The notes: generated from the sequence alone by a model not told the origin. DNA of 64,000 nt from Macrothele yani (GCA_039090855.1 CM077006.1:52461336-52525335), one strand, 5' to 3'; shown: positions 45,208 to 56,869, counted from the first letter of the stretch. Translations and numbers: made by a program.

Positions 45208-45906
45208 AACAAGTTAGTAAAATCATGCAATGTATTGATTATAATACGCTTTCCAACATACCAGAAATCATTACTCAAGTTATGAGGATAATGGCTGGTT
45301 CTGTTGAAATTTCGATGATATTCAACAGAACCGGTTCAGTATACCTCCGAAATAACATGATAAAGTTTTGTCGCAATGGAAGCATTTTTACGTAAGTTAT
45401 GACGCATAAGGGTTATGGAATAGATCCCGCTCCTGTGTCCTAACCTTTGATCCCATTTCGCCCATTTTTAATAGCATTCGTCCCCATGCAGCCCTCTACA
45501 ACATACTAACATTTCATCCAAATCGAAGCATTTTTACGTAAGTTATGACGCATAATGGCGATGGAAGGGATTCCGCTCCTATGTCCTGATCTTTGACCCC
45601 ATTTCGTCCATTTTCAATAGGGTTCGTCCCCAGGTGGTCCCCTAAGACATATTACAATTTCATCGAAATCGAGCCATATTTACGCAAGTTATGATGCATG
45701 AGGGCAATGGATCCTGCTCGTATGTCGTGACCTTTGAACCCATTTTGTTCATTTTGAAAAGGGTTCGTCCCCAGGTGGTCTCCTACCACATACTAATATT
45801 TCATCGAAATCGAACCATTTTTACGCGAGTTATCGTGCCGAAAGACAGACGGACTGACAAAGCTGGAGCATATACGCTTCTTCAACCTACGGTTGGAAAG
45901 CGTAAA
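45208..45906 (-). mobile_element. HINE-like repeat, copy 5
   Basis: Complete copy: 3' end AACAAGTTAGTAAAATCATG at 45208, four monomers spaced about 140-146 bp (CATTTTTACG-type boundaries near 45385, 45525, 45671 and 45811), 5' hairpin ending at 45906. ATAAAC occurs on both sides. Confidence 0.88.
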
Positions 45907-46059
45907 AAATAAACCGCGTTATCAGAATTTGTTTGACGGTGGCTGTGTTGCTCGGTCATTATCGCTGGAGGAAAGATACCTCCCAATTAGCATAAAAAAA
46001 AAATACGGGTATTCTCAGTTCTGATTAAGTCGTCAGTTTGGAACGTAGGACTACGACTT

Positions 46060-46275
46060 TTTTTTTTAATTCGAGTTTTAACGACCACCGTGAGCAACTC
46101 AATGGGCTATAAGCAGTCGCCCGTCCCTAATTTAGGGTCACTGGTTCCAGGGAAGGGAGAGAGCCAGTGCCGTAAGACAAACACAACATCCATGCCTCAC
46201 CGGGATTCGAACCCGGACCCCGTTCGGATGAATGATCATAGGCCATCGCTTAGACCACTGCGCCACCGGGGCGGC
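46060..46275 (-). mobile_element. SINE-A copy
   Basis: Reverse copy with flanks ACTACGACTT (46050-46059) and ACTACGTCTT (46276-46285). Confidence 0.93.
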
Positions 46276-46285
46276 ACTACGTCTT

Positions 46286-47465
46286 GCAGATCGGAGAGTT
46301 GAAATGAGCTAGTAGAGTATGGTTTTAAAGCGTTTATTTAATACACAGGTCTATGATATGAAAAGTAGCAGCTTACGTAATTTTTACAAATAATGCTGGA
46401 TACATTGCGAACACAAAGCAAATCGATACACGAATTACCCAGCGTGGTGCTCTGTAATCTTGGGCTTCTTACATTCCTCATCACTTGCCTCTCATTTTGA
46501 TTTTGTCCATTTTTGCTTGCGTTCATTCTGCGAATGAATTCCGCGGCATTGTCAAAAATGTTAACCCGTTCACAGAAAAACAATTTTTAAAATTTTTAGT
46601 TTAAACCGCTGCGATATGTTCTTTATACATTTGAATATAGATCTCGTCGAGAGCTTTTAAACGATATCACGGACAGTTGATTCGCACTCACGGTTGTCCA
46701 GATAAACCGCGATATTGTCAAAAGTGATCCCCGGTTTACAAGTAAACAATTTTTTCAATGTTCAGTTCAAACCACTGCGAAATGTTCTTCAAATATTTGA
46801 ATGGATCTCGTCGAGAGCTTTAAAACGATACCACGCGCAGTCGTGTTGCGTTAACGGTTGCCGAGACAGATTGAGTGAAACGCGGCAGTACTCCCAGAAA
46901 TATTGCATCATCTCTTCCGCGCACAGAGAGCGAGGGGAGCATCGTGCGCACGATGTATTGCGCAGTATGTGAATGGGACTTCATGCTGTTTACGAATATG
47001 CTAACACGATTAGTGTGCGACACGTATTTTTAACGCAATAATGATTTCAATTGGGACCTGTTTTTGTCGCAGGTGGTTGGCCGTAGGTCGCCCCGTACTA
47101 TCCGCGGAGTTAAACGTAGTCCGACGTCAACATTTTTTATTTTTAGTTTACTGTTCTGGTTCCTTTCCGTGGATCAACGCAGTGGCATTGAGGAGTTATT
47201 GATGCCGAATTTCATCTCTTTCTTCTCAATCTTTTAAGATCGTGTTCTCCTTCGCTGGTGCTCGGAGACAGCCTCGTGTTTCTGTGGTCAACAGCAAAAA
47301 CTCCCTTCTCCACTGAAAAACCCCAAACCCTCAGATTCCCGCAGATAAACACTTCTCCCACACATGCGTGGCCAAACCACTCTTACTGACTGCAAAACAG
47401 GAAGAAGTTAAAAGTTCTCTCTCTCTCTCACACACAAAGATTTCTTTTCAGCACTGTTTTACATC
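46286..47465. other. No gene; diverged ~165-bp direct repeat
   Basis: A unit with ATTGTCAAAA, ACAATTTTT, CTGCGA(A/T)ATGTTCTT and ATCTCGTCGAGAGC occurs at about 46548-46705 and again at 46713-46870, followed by a partial third start. CT/CA simple repeat at about 47417-47437. Frames here are short and unrecognised. Confidence 0.6.
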
Positions 47466-47740
47466 CCCTAGAGCAGAGGTGGCGAACGTTTACATGTTGG
47501 AACGACGCATTCATGAAACTTCAATTAGATATACTTAGAAACGTACATTATTTTGTAAAAATCTTACTACGCACTAACTAACTTCAAAAAATGAAAGAAA
47601 AAAAATGCTACTTCTGAAGTTACCTGACCTTTTTAATGCCTCTGTTGTGACTACTTTTTGTTGGAAAGCATTTGAATATTTGGTTGCAAGAGGGAGATCC
47701 GCCCTTTTAGCTGATCTTCTAGATGGGTATCCACCACTTG

Positions 47741-47965
47741 TCACTTTAAGGGTGTCCAGATTTGGGTTAGGTAGGAGAATGTACATTCAAAGCAATAAGT
47801 GGTTGTAAAGCAAGAAAGCATTATTCGAGCATGTTGCCGAAGGCGTGGGTATTCTATAGCATTTTTCATTATTTCAGCTGGATCCTTCTTAGCGTCAAAT
47901 AAGTACTTTAAAATGTCATCTTCTGAGAGCTCAATAAATTCCATCTGTAGTTCTTTAGAAGCCAT
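47741..47965 (-). pseudogene. hAT transposase C-terminal remnant
   Basis: The 74-residue open frame starts MASKELQMEFIELSEDDIL and ends CFECTFSYLTQIWTPLK. This is the last part of a ZBED5/FAM200-like hAT transposase, containing the dimerisation motif but no BED finger or catalytic residues. It equals the region 14594-14440 plus one module of hAT element 1, there without amplification. The intact reading of this short piece may be chance or recent origin. Confidence 0.78.
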
Positions 47966-48136
47966 AGAAGGAAATGATGAGCGTGGCCGGTGTAAAAATA
48001 ACCCTAATGACTTACCAATGTTTTATTTGTGGCCGCCAGTCGGAGAGCATTTTGTTGAATCTTCTTTTACTCTTCAGAATTTTAAATACGGTCGTTTTAA
48101 GATTAAAATAAATAAAAGACTGACAAAAACCTATTA

Positions 48137-48361
48137 GCTGCCCCGGTGGCGCAGTGGTCTAAGACGCTGGCCTCTGATCATTCGTCCCTAAGGGGTCCGG
48201 GTTCGAATCCCGGTCAGGCATGGATGTTGTGTTTGTCTTACGGCACTGTCTCTCTCCCTTCCCTGGAACCAGTGACCCTAAATTAGGGACGGGCGACTGC
48301 TTATAGCCCATTGAGTTGCTCACGGTGGTCGATAAACCTCCAATCAAAAAAAAAAGAAAAA
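48137..48361 (+). mobile_element. SINE-A copy in hAT element 2
   Basis: Near-consensus copy with target duplication AAAAACCTATTA (48125-48136; 48362-48373, exact). The corresponding site in hAT element 1 (about 14715) is empty. Confidence 0.95.
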
Positions 48362-48448
48362 AAAAACCTATTAATAAAAATTAAGGGATTTGTTCTGCAA
48401 AATTTGGATCACACAAAGGGCTGCAGGTTCTCCACCCCTGGCCTAGAG

Positions 48449-48812
48449 CGATACATTTAGCTAAAACGGTTCCCCCCACACGTCAACAACGTTTAAAAAA
48501 AAAAAAAAAAAAAGATTTCTCTCGTTTTTTAACCATCAGCAGGAACAAGTCAGGGGCCCGTATGTGGTAGATAATAACTGGGGCAGCAGTTCCTTATATG
48601 ATACACTTCCAGCATTAATAACTTTTGAGTTATCCATCGGTCGAGCTATATCATTTCATTTTTTTTAGAAACGTGCAATGCACGAATAAATAACGTGAAG
48701 TATTTACACTTATACCGATAAGCAATTGTATTATAACCTCCTCCAGCCTAGAGAAAAGAACGCGCGTGGAGGACGAAAGGTGGCGCAGGCGAAGTTCACA
48801 GAGCAGTATATA
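48449..48812. other. No gene seen
   Basis: A-run at about 48495-48513; nothing else recognised. Confidence 0.4.
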
Positions 48813-50116
48813 CAAGTGCGTCAAATAATTTTTAAGACTGGGACTGTAAAATGAAATAGAAATTAGAAATTATAATTTGTTTTGGTTTGTTATTCAAAAT
48901 AAGTCCCTCCGGCTTCAATACACTTGTTACAGCGATTTAATAATGATTCGAATGCCTGTTCCAGTTCACTTTGCGGAATTGCCTCCGAAGCACGCGTCGA
49001 AGCTGTTTGTATGGTCGAAATATCCTCAAAGTAACACCCTTTTAACGTCATTTTAAGTTTTGGAAACAAAGAAAAGTCGCAGGGTGCTAAATCAGGCGAA
49101 TACGGTGGATGATGTAACACACAGACGTTATTTTTCGACAAAAAATCTACGAACAAGAAGTGAGTTGTGACTGGGTGCATTATCGTGCAACAAAAACCAA
49201 CTGTTTTCATTTCGATATTCTGGACGAATGCGACGAATTCTGCCCATCAAACGCCTCAAAACATTTAAATAAAACTCACCAGCAATTGTTTGTCCACTTG
49301 GAACAAATTCTTTGTGGATAATACCTTTACTATCGAAGAATGTAATGAGCATTGTTTTGATTTTCGATGGAACTTTTCTTGCTTTTTTGGCTTGTGGAGA
49401 GTTTTTTGACTTCCATTCCGCACTTTGTTTTAGGTTCATATTGAAAACACCATGTTTCATCACCAGTAACAATCGATTTTAAGAAGTTTGGATCATTTTC
49501 AGCGGCTGAAATGATGTCTCTGCAATGTGCACTTCTCCTTGATTTTTGTTCATTGGTTAACGTGTGTGGAACAAATTTAGCACAGACTTTTGTTTTGCCC
49601 AAATCTTCATGGAGGATGGTTCGAATCGATTCTTTGTCGATGTTTAAAGACTCTTCCATCATTCTTAGTGACGCACATCGATTATTTGTCACGAAATCAC
49701 GCACTTTTTCAATAATCTCAGGTGTCCTAGATGAACTTGGTCTTCCGGTATGCTTATCATCTTCTAGCGTATCTCTTCCGTCCAAAAAACGGTTTGTGCC
49801 ACAGGAAAATATTTGATCTGCTTAAACAAAACTCACCGTAAACTTGTTTCATCATTTGGTACGTTTCCAAGGCACTTTTACCAAGTTTTGCGTTAAATTT
49901 AATAACAGCCCTTTGTTCCATCTCAATAATTCAACATTAAAAAATGTTTCTTCTATAATGAACGCCCGTTTCGTTTGAGTTACTTTAACAACTTCGCAGT
50001 ACTTTTGGCAGAAAGCAAGCAAATGGTCACGGTTTATAACGCATTCGCGATTACACTGGTGGCGCCACCGTAGGCTGAAATCTAGGGCCAATCTTAAAAA
50101 TTCTTTGACGCACTGG
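48813..50116 (-). mobile_element. Full-length mariner, second family
   Basis: Terminal inverted repeats CAAGTGCGTCAAATAATTTT (left) and CCAGTGCGTCAAAGAATTTT (right, reverse complement) are flanked by TA (48811-48812, 50117-50118). At 1,304 bp it is full length. Confidence 0.94.
48890..49921 (-). pseudogene. Mariner transposase, broken
   Basis: ATG at 49921 (MEQRAVIKFNAKLGKSALET), the usual mariner start. The helix-turn-helix is followed by GRPSSSRTPEIIEKVRDFV, WCFQYEPKTK preceded by TGDET (first Asp) and FFDSKGIIHKEFVPSGQT. The catalytic core continues with LLHDNAPSHN (second Asp) and YSPDLAPCDFSLFPKLK (third Asp, DD34D), ending EAGGTYFE. All three Asp are present, but the frame shifts at least three times (around 49790, 49400 and 49180). 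It is the least degraded transposase of the window in terms of motifs. It is not the same family as the 5.1 and 11.2 kb mariners. Confidence 0.9.
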
Positions 50117-50118
50117 TA

Positions 50119-51160
50119 TGTAAAACCAGGACCGGCTTCCGCTAGTAGTATTTGGAGTCATAATGAGAAAAGCTGCCGTTTTATCGGAGTTTGATAAAGG
50201 ACAAATTGTGATGCCTCGGAACTACGATCTCGAAAAATGGTGTGGGTTGTTCACGTGCCGCGTAGTGAGTACGTATCAAAAGTGGTGTACAGATGGACAA
50301 ATGACAAACCGTCGTCCGCAGCTCATTGATGCCAGACGGGAGCTGAGACTGTCGCACATTGTTCACAGCGACAGCAGAGCCACAGTGTGACAAATCGCCC
50401 TCAGCTACAACAGTGGTTATCAGGGCAATGTGCTACAGCACACAGTTCATTGCAGTCTTCTGCGCATGGGCCTGCGTAGCCGAAGACCCAGTCGTGGTCC
50501 CCATGCTCAAGTCATCGCCAACAACGCATGAAATAGGCCCCAGAACATCGAGATTGGACCGCGGATGGTTGGAAGAAAGTGACCTGGTCTGAGGGATGAA
50601 GATTCCTGGTGCACCACGTAGCCGGCTGAGCGCGGATACACCAATCACCAAAGGAAGCTATGGCACCTAGATGCACTGCTGGGAAGAAACAGGCTGACAG
50701 CGGCGATGTCATCCTGTGGGCGATGTTTTCTTGCGATACTTTAGGCCCCATTATCCCAATAGCACCACACCTGACAGCTGTCGGGTATCTGAACATCGTT
50801 GAGGACCAAGTGCAACCATTCATGGCAACTGTGTTCTCTGCTGGTCATTACCAACAGGATAATGCTCCATGCCACACTACCAGATTCGTCAAGGAGTGGT
50901 TCGAGGAACATGCTGGTGACTTTACGTTAATGCCCTGGCCTCCAAATTCACCTGATATGAACCCAATCGAACATTTGTGGTGTTCGACTTGGAAAAGCGG
51001 GTTCACGCTAAATCACAACCACCCTGAAATGTACGGGAACTGGAGGACCTGCTGTTGACATTATGGTACCTGATACCCCAGGATACCTATCGCCATCTCA
51101 TCGAATCCTCGTCGAGTGGCCGCTGTTTTGCGGGCTAAATGGGGGTACTATAGCTTGTTA
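50119..51160 (+). pseudogene. Tc1 transposase, broken
   Basis: Begins MRKAAVLSEFDKGQIVMPRN at 50163 (helix-turn-helix). The hinge GLRSRRPSRGPHAQ (about 50470) and the first catalytic region TWSEG-stop-RFLVHH (about 50580; Asp and Glu disrupted) follow. An open frame 50660-51058 carries YQQDNAPCHTTRFVKEW (second Asp) and SPDMNPIEHLWC (Glu), and IPQDTYRHLIES lies near the end. It starts directly after the TA that flanks the mariner. Terminal repeats were not found. Confidence 0.84.
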
Positions 51161-52639
51161 GGTAGTGGTCATGATGTAATGGCACATCGGTGTACACTTA
51201 TAATGAAATACGAAAAAAATTTCATATGCCACCAAAAATAAAAGTTCAGAAAATTTACATCGTCCATTCTCCTGTGGGGAGGGGGATGGCTGAGCCCCTT
51301 CTAGGTGTCTGCTAGCTACGGCCCTGAGTTTGTAAAACTCAGCCATAAACTCCTGATATAGGTAGTTTCATTGCCAGACGCTGTGCGTTCTTATTATCAT
51401 GTCTGAATCCTCCCTCTTTTCTGTGCATCATGTATATAGCAAATCTCTTCCATTGACTTGAAATATGGTCGGAACTCAAAAGAACGTAAAACGTCTGCTG
51501 AACTACTTTTTTAGGAAACCAAACTAAGCTAGCGTATCGGACATAGATTCTCAATGATGGATGGCTCTTTAAGGAAATATTTGTGATCGGCCGAAGTCAT
51601 TCCTTGAAGACTGAACACGGAATGCATCGAAGTTTTGTTTCAAATCCCTACTTAAGAGCAAAGTTCGAGCGTCATCAATCTCAAGTTCAAGAGCTGTACT
51701 TGCTCGTGATTTGGGACACAGCAGGTGTAAATGTCGATAAAAGTTTCCGTTCATGATAGAGAAAAACAAAAATAACCGTAAGGTTTCCTCATCCAAAAGA
51801 ATAAATGAAACGGAAATAGAGAAACAAGGAAAAATATCTCTACAATGTGTCATTGTGGAGAGCGAATAGTTCTATAAACGTAAAACAGTCATACGTACTG
51901 TAACATAAACCAGTGTTTTTCACTTTTATTCTCTCATGTGATCTTTTCGAAACTGAAAAATATTCATACATGCGTTGAAAAAAAGAATATAACTGACAGA
52001 AATAATCAGATTTAGCAAATTTGTAAGGTGCATTTGGAGAAACATGTTTTACACATGCGTTTTAAATCAAGAAAATACGTAAATACCTACTTATATGCTA
52101 CATCAAAATAAATTTGGAAAGTGAAATACGTAAAATTTGCTAATATTTCACGTCCTTTCAAGAAAATCTTTAATATTTGAGCACTGGATCTTCATAATAG
52201 GTAAATCTCGCGATATTTGTGTAAATTGATTTCCGTGATGCGTGAAACAAAAACCAATTTTCACGAAAGTATGCGCTGGCTGAAGGTAACCACTTAGGAA
52301 TTTCAGGTTTCAAAAATAGTCTGCTATATCATTTAAACGAATCCATGAACTTCTTTAGAAATGTTTATATCAGCTGGATGTCTGAAATTATTTTAACGAG
52401 TCTCTCTGTTCTGCGCGAAAATCAGACTGGCTTTCTTACAAGTGAGTTAGGATTGCAGAAACTTGTTGTTCGTAATTTGTGGGAAAGAATTATCTGTTTA
52501 TGTTCTGAAATTTTAGTCTTATGCCTTCATCTGATTCGTATCATTTTTAGGGACTTAATACTTTATCAGAGCTGTTCCGATGGTCGAATGGTCTGAGGCG
52601 CAGGCTTCTAACTAACATGTAATCTTGCTTCCATTCGTG
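51161..52639. other. No gene seen
   Basis: AT-rich, no family recognised. At 52568-52600 GATGGTCGAATGGTCTGAGG looks like a tRNA A-box region, but no B box follows, so at most it is a SINE head fragment. Confidence 0.45.
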
Positions 52640-53440
52640 AGCGCCCTACTGATGGTTCCTCAGTCTTCTGTCAAGTTTGTAGCGCTATCAGTTTCAACAG
52701 CCATTCAGCGCTCGTACGCTCCTCAGCCTGCTGTCATGGTTTCTGGCGCTATCAGTTTCAACAGCGCTCGTACGCTCCTCAGTCTGCTGTCATGGTTTGT
52801 GGTGCTATCGGTTTCAACAGCACTCGGCGCTCGTACGCTCCTCAGTCTGATGTCATGATTTGTGGCGCTATCAGTTTCAACAGCGATCAGCGCTCGTACG
52901 CTCCTCAGTCTCGTGTCATGGTTTGTGGCGTTATCAATTTCAACAGCATTCAGCGCTTGTACGCTCCACAGTCTGCTGTAATGCTTTGTGGCGCTATCAG
53001 TTTCAACAGCATTCAACGCTCGTACGCTCCTCAGTCTGCTTTCATGGTTTGTGGCGCTATCGGTTTCAACAGCACTCAGCGCTTGTACGCTCCTCAGTCT
53101 GCTGTCATGGTTTGTGGCGCTATCAGTTTCAACAGCGCTCGTACGCTCCTCAGTCTGCTGTCATGGTTTGTGGCGCTATCGTACGCTCCTCAGTCTGCTG
53201 TCATGGTTTGTGGCGCTATCAGTTTCAACAGCGCTCGTACGCTCCTTAGTCTGCTGTTATGGTTTGTGGCGCTATCAGTTTCAACAGACATTCACCGATC
53301 GTGCGCTTCTCAGTCTGGAGTTAATGGTTTGTGGTACTATGTTTCAACAGCATTCAGTGCTCGTACGCTCCTCAGTCTGCTGTCATGGTTTGTGGCGCTA
53401 TCAGTTTCAACAGCATTCACCGCTCGTACGCATGAGAGTT
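52640..53440. repeat. ~60-bp minisatellite, about 12 units
   Basis: Units built from GCTCCTCAGTCTGCTGTCAT, GGTTTGTGGCGCTATC and AGTTTCAACAGC with an optional ATTCAGCGCTCGTAC piece, so lengths vary between about 45 and 66 bp. Most lengths are multiples of 3, which leaves long repetitive frames open on both strands (for example 225 residues at 52792-53469). These have no start context, no recognised domain and are probably not genes. Confidence 0.93.
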
Positions 53441-53840
53441 GCAATGACATCGCGACGATACCACCATGAGATAGACATGCAAGAGTCCTATTTAATGAGC
53501 CCGGCCTGTTTCAGATATTAGACACTCGACCCGGTCCGTGATGTGGTAATTTTGTATTATTTTGTCTTTCTGTTGTGTTTTATTAAATTGTGAAGATCAA
53601 ATAATGAAATGAAATATTATTGAAAATATTTAGTTGAATGTAAGCCTAAAAAACATAAATTAAACATTGGAAATTATCGGAGAACATAAACCTTGAAGAA
53701 AACATAATAGAAAAAGACTAAGCGTGTTAAAAATCAATTTTCAAAGTATGCTGCACTTTAAAAAAAGAAGAAATGAAAATCCTGCGGTTTACTTTGCGTG
53801 AACAATGAGAGTAAAGTAAACTTAATTGCTTCTTACCTCT
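53441..53840. other. No gene seen
   Basis: AT-rich spacer without recognised structure. Confidence 0.4.
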
Positions 53841-53843
53841 AAT

Positions 53844-54170
53844 CTAAACATTAGTTAATTCACAAAAAGTTGCATTTTTAAGATTATTAAACGATTTAAT
53901 TTTTATACAAACTTCGAATAAACATAAATGCATTAACACACCTGATTCCGGTAGGAAACGTTTCTTCTTATGTAGTGTATAAACAGAGAATCTGGACGAG
54001 GAACTTGTAGCAGCAGAAACGCATTTATGTCTCTTAAGATTAGATGTCCCAGATTTTGAACCTTTATACAACGGCTTAAAATCTTTTGCACTTAATGCAC
54101 TGCACAAAGTTTTTCGGCTGAAGGGTTTCTGCATTGTTGGCAAGCACTTTAAAATTCTCCCAAATATAAC
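53844..54170 (-). pseudogene. BED zinc-finger fragment, frameshifted
   Basis: Minus-strand FVQCIKCKRF (Cys-x2-Cys) is followed, one frame away, by GSKSGTSNLKRHKC (the His pair and the GTSNLxRH signature of BED fingers). Together they make one BED DNA-binding domain with a single frameshift. BED fingers are typical of hAT transposases. No catalytic region or terminal repeats were found around it. Confidence 0.68.
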
Positions 54171-54587
54171 TTTTCCCAGCTTAAATTATCTGTTAGGATG
54201 TAATTCTCCTGTGGCAATACTTTTCGCGCAATTCTTTTGATTTCTTAAATTCCGTAGTAAAAGAAGTTAGTTACATTTGAAACTATGAGTACATGAAGAC
54301 ATCAACACGGGCCTTCTGCTGATAAGTTTTCCGAGTGAAATGCCGCATAAGTGTAATAAAATGTCCCTTTCTCCGAACTAGCAAGCGGTTACACTGCAAA
54401 AGTCAGTCCCCGTTGGGACTGGGATAGGAGAAACAATTGATGCCGTCTCACTCTCTCGTACAAACGTACACTCAACTCCAATGCAGACATCTTCCATCTC
54501 CCACTACACACACAATCGCTCGGGGTTGAATCTTTATTGTCAACAAGCCGCAGAATGTTCCTACTATCTTAATACCGACATATGGTA
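54171..54587. other. No gene seen
   Basis: No recognised structure. Confidence 0.4.
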
Positions 54588-55592
54588 ACAAGTTAGTAAA
54601 ATCATGCAATGCATTGATTATGATACGCTTTCCAACATACTAGAAATCATTACTCAAGTTATGAGGATAACGGCTGTGGAATAAATCTCGCTCCTGTGCC
54701 CTGACCTTTGACCCCATTTCGATGATATTCAACACAACCACTTCAGTATACCTCCGGAACAACATACTGAAGTTTTGTCATAATAAAAGCATTTTTACGT
54801 AAGTCATGACGCATAAGGGCGATAAATGGATCCCGCTCCTATGTCCTGACCTTTGACCCTTTTTCTACCATTTTAATAGGGTTCGTCCCCAGGTAGTCCT
54901 CGACCACATACTGAAGTTACATCGAAATCGAGCCATTTTTACGCGAGTTGTGACGCATAAGGGCAATGGAATGGATTCCGCTCCTATGTCCTGACCTTTG
55001 ATCACATTTCGCCCATTTTCAAAAGGGTTCGTCCACGGGTGGTTCCCTTCCACATACAATTTCATCGAAATCGAACCATTTTTACGCAAGTTGTGACGCA
55101 TAAGGGCAATGGAATGGATTCCGCTCCTATGTCCTGACCTTTGATCACATTTCGCCCATTTTCAAAAGGGTTCGTCCCAGGGTGGTTCCCTTCCACATAC
55201 AATTTCATCGAAATCGAGCCATTTTTACGCGAGTTGTGACGCATAAGGGCAATGGAATGGATTCCGCTCCTATGTCCTGACCTTTGATCACATTTCGCCC
55301 ATTTTCAAAAGGGTTCGTCCCCGGGTGGTTCCCTTCCACATACAATTTCATCGAAATCGAACCATTTTTACGCAAGTTGTGACGCATAAGGGCAATGGAA
55401 TGGATCCCGCTCCTATGTCGTGATCTTTGACCCCATTTCACCCATTTTCAATAGGGTTCGTCCTCAGTGATCCCCCTACGACATACTAAAATTTCATCGA
55501 AATTGAACCATTTTTAAGCGAATTATCATGCGGACAGACGGACAAAGCTGGAGCATATACGCTTCTTCAACCTACGGTTGGAAAGCGTAAAA
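54588..55592 (-). mobile_element. HINE-like repeat, copy 6, longest
   Basis: Complete copy with the 3' end AACAAGTTAGTAAAATCATG at 54588 and the 5' hairpin ending near 55590. Six monomer boundaries (CATTTTTACG-like near 54787, 54932, 55074, 55217, 55361 and 55505) give a period of about 143 bp. Three central monomers (54932-55360) are nearly identical. Confidence 0.92.
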
Positions 55593-55789
55593 AAACAGTG
55601 TCTCTCTCTTAGTGTCTGCGATTACCCCTGGGTTCTGTCATGGAAGTAAGTAATGCCAGCAAAACAGGCCAGGAAGTCTGAAAACAGGACATTTCTTTCT
55701 TTACCGTTGCTATTAAAAAGGTGTCAGGAGAAAACGCCCGGCCCGTTGCTTTGTTCTCTAAACGAAAAAAAAAAAAGGCCTGAACCGTG

Positions 55790-56160
55790 CAGATCTAGAC
55801 CATGAGTCCGTTTTGTTTCCGCATCTCCGTGATATCCCTGATTCCCAGTTTCAATAACATAATGCCCGGTCGCACACTGCCAACAACAGCAGACTGTCCC
55901 TACAAGGTGTGCGGGTGCTGCCGTGGCCAACGTAATCTCCAGACTTCTGCCCAATTGAGGACGTGCGGGGAAGTCACTGGCAGCCGATTTAACGCCTACG
56001 AATCCCTCGCAACTCGATGCATTGTGTGGATACAGGTTAACGACGTATGGTAGATGATACCTCAGGACATCATCCGGGAACTTTTCCACTCGATGGCACT
56101 CCGTGTTGCCGAATGTATAGCCCAGCATGGTGGTCATACGACCTACGGACTCAGGCCACA
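55790..56160 (+). pseudogene. Tc1 transposase C-terminal fragment
   Basis: Frames on the plus strand give HNARSHTANNSRL (second catalytic region, Asp lost), VRVLPWP followed by SPDFCPIEDV (the SPDL-P-IEH motif with Glu). IPQDIIRELFHSMALRVAEC and AQHGGHTTY follow, the usual Tc1 C-terminus. Stops and shifts interrupt it. The N-terminal half is missing. Confidence 0.75.
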
Positions 56161-56360
56161 TTATACGGTTTCCATGCCCATCGCATTCATGTAATTCATC
56201 AGAAATTAAACGACTGCGTTCCTACCTACTTGTCTACATGTGTGGTAAGTTTCGTCTCATTTTGTGCATTGCTTCATGCGTGGCCTTTCCTATGTCGAGC
56301 AGTGTATGACTTAACATTTGTTGCTGTCCAATCTTTGCTTATGATTGACTTATTGCGTTG

Positions 56361-56635
56361 TTTTTGATACGCTTTCCAACTTTATGTTGAAGAAGCGTAT
56401 ATGCTTCAGCTTTGTCAGTCTGTGTGCCTATCCCCACGACAACTCGCGTAAAAATGGTTCGATTTCGATGGAAATTTAGTATGTGGTAGGGGACCACCTG
56501 GGGAAGAACCCTATTGAAAATGGGCAAAATGAGGTCAAAATTCAAGACAAAGGAGCGTGATCCATTCCAATGCCGTAGTGCGTCATAACTTGCGTAAAAA
56601 TGGTTCGATGTCGATAAAATATTAGTATCTCGCGT
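56361..56635 (+). mobile_element. HINE-like repeat, copy 7, 5' part
   Basis: 5' hairpin (GATACGCTTTCCAACTTTAT, then TTGAAGAAGCGTATATGC) and about 1.5 monomers; the sequence leaves the family near 56635. Confidence 0.82.
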
Positions 56636-56869
56636 GTCCACTTTACCCGATAGGATATTCTCGTAGTTTTTAGTGATTTTTTTTTCTCAATGTCTCTTTT
56701 TTTTTTTTTTCAAATTTTGAAGGGAGGGGAGTAACATAAGGGGTAAAGAAATTAGGTTGTATTTAAAACAGCTTGCCGTACATCGTAATTTGTTTTCATA
56801 AATATCACTCTTACGGGCTGCCCCTCCCTCCCCGACTATCGGGGAAGGGTGGCATGGTAGAGGACCTCC

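Larger units (their letters stand above)
47474..48440 (-). mobile_element. hAT element 2, compact, with SINE-A inside
   Basis: Terminal repeats CAGAGGTGGCGAAC (left) and CAGGGGTGGAGAAC (right, reverse complement). Flanks CCCTAGAG (47466-47473) and GCCTAGAG (48441-48448) are an 8-bp duplication with one change. Without the 225-bp SINE and its 12-bp duplication it is about 730 bp. Its internal sequence is collinear with hAT element 1, but with one 150-bp module and no Tc1. Confidence 0.92.

Noticed and set aside
52792..53469. 225-residue frame as a gene
   Set aside because: Entirely within a minisatellite whose unit lengths are multiples of 3; several overlapping frames are equally open.
55724..56161. 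145-residue minus-strand frame
   Set aside because: Antisense shadow of the Tc1 C-terminal fragment on the plus strand.
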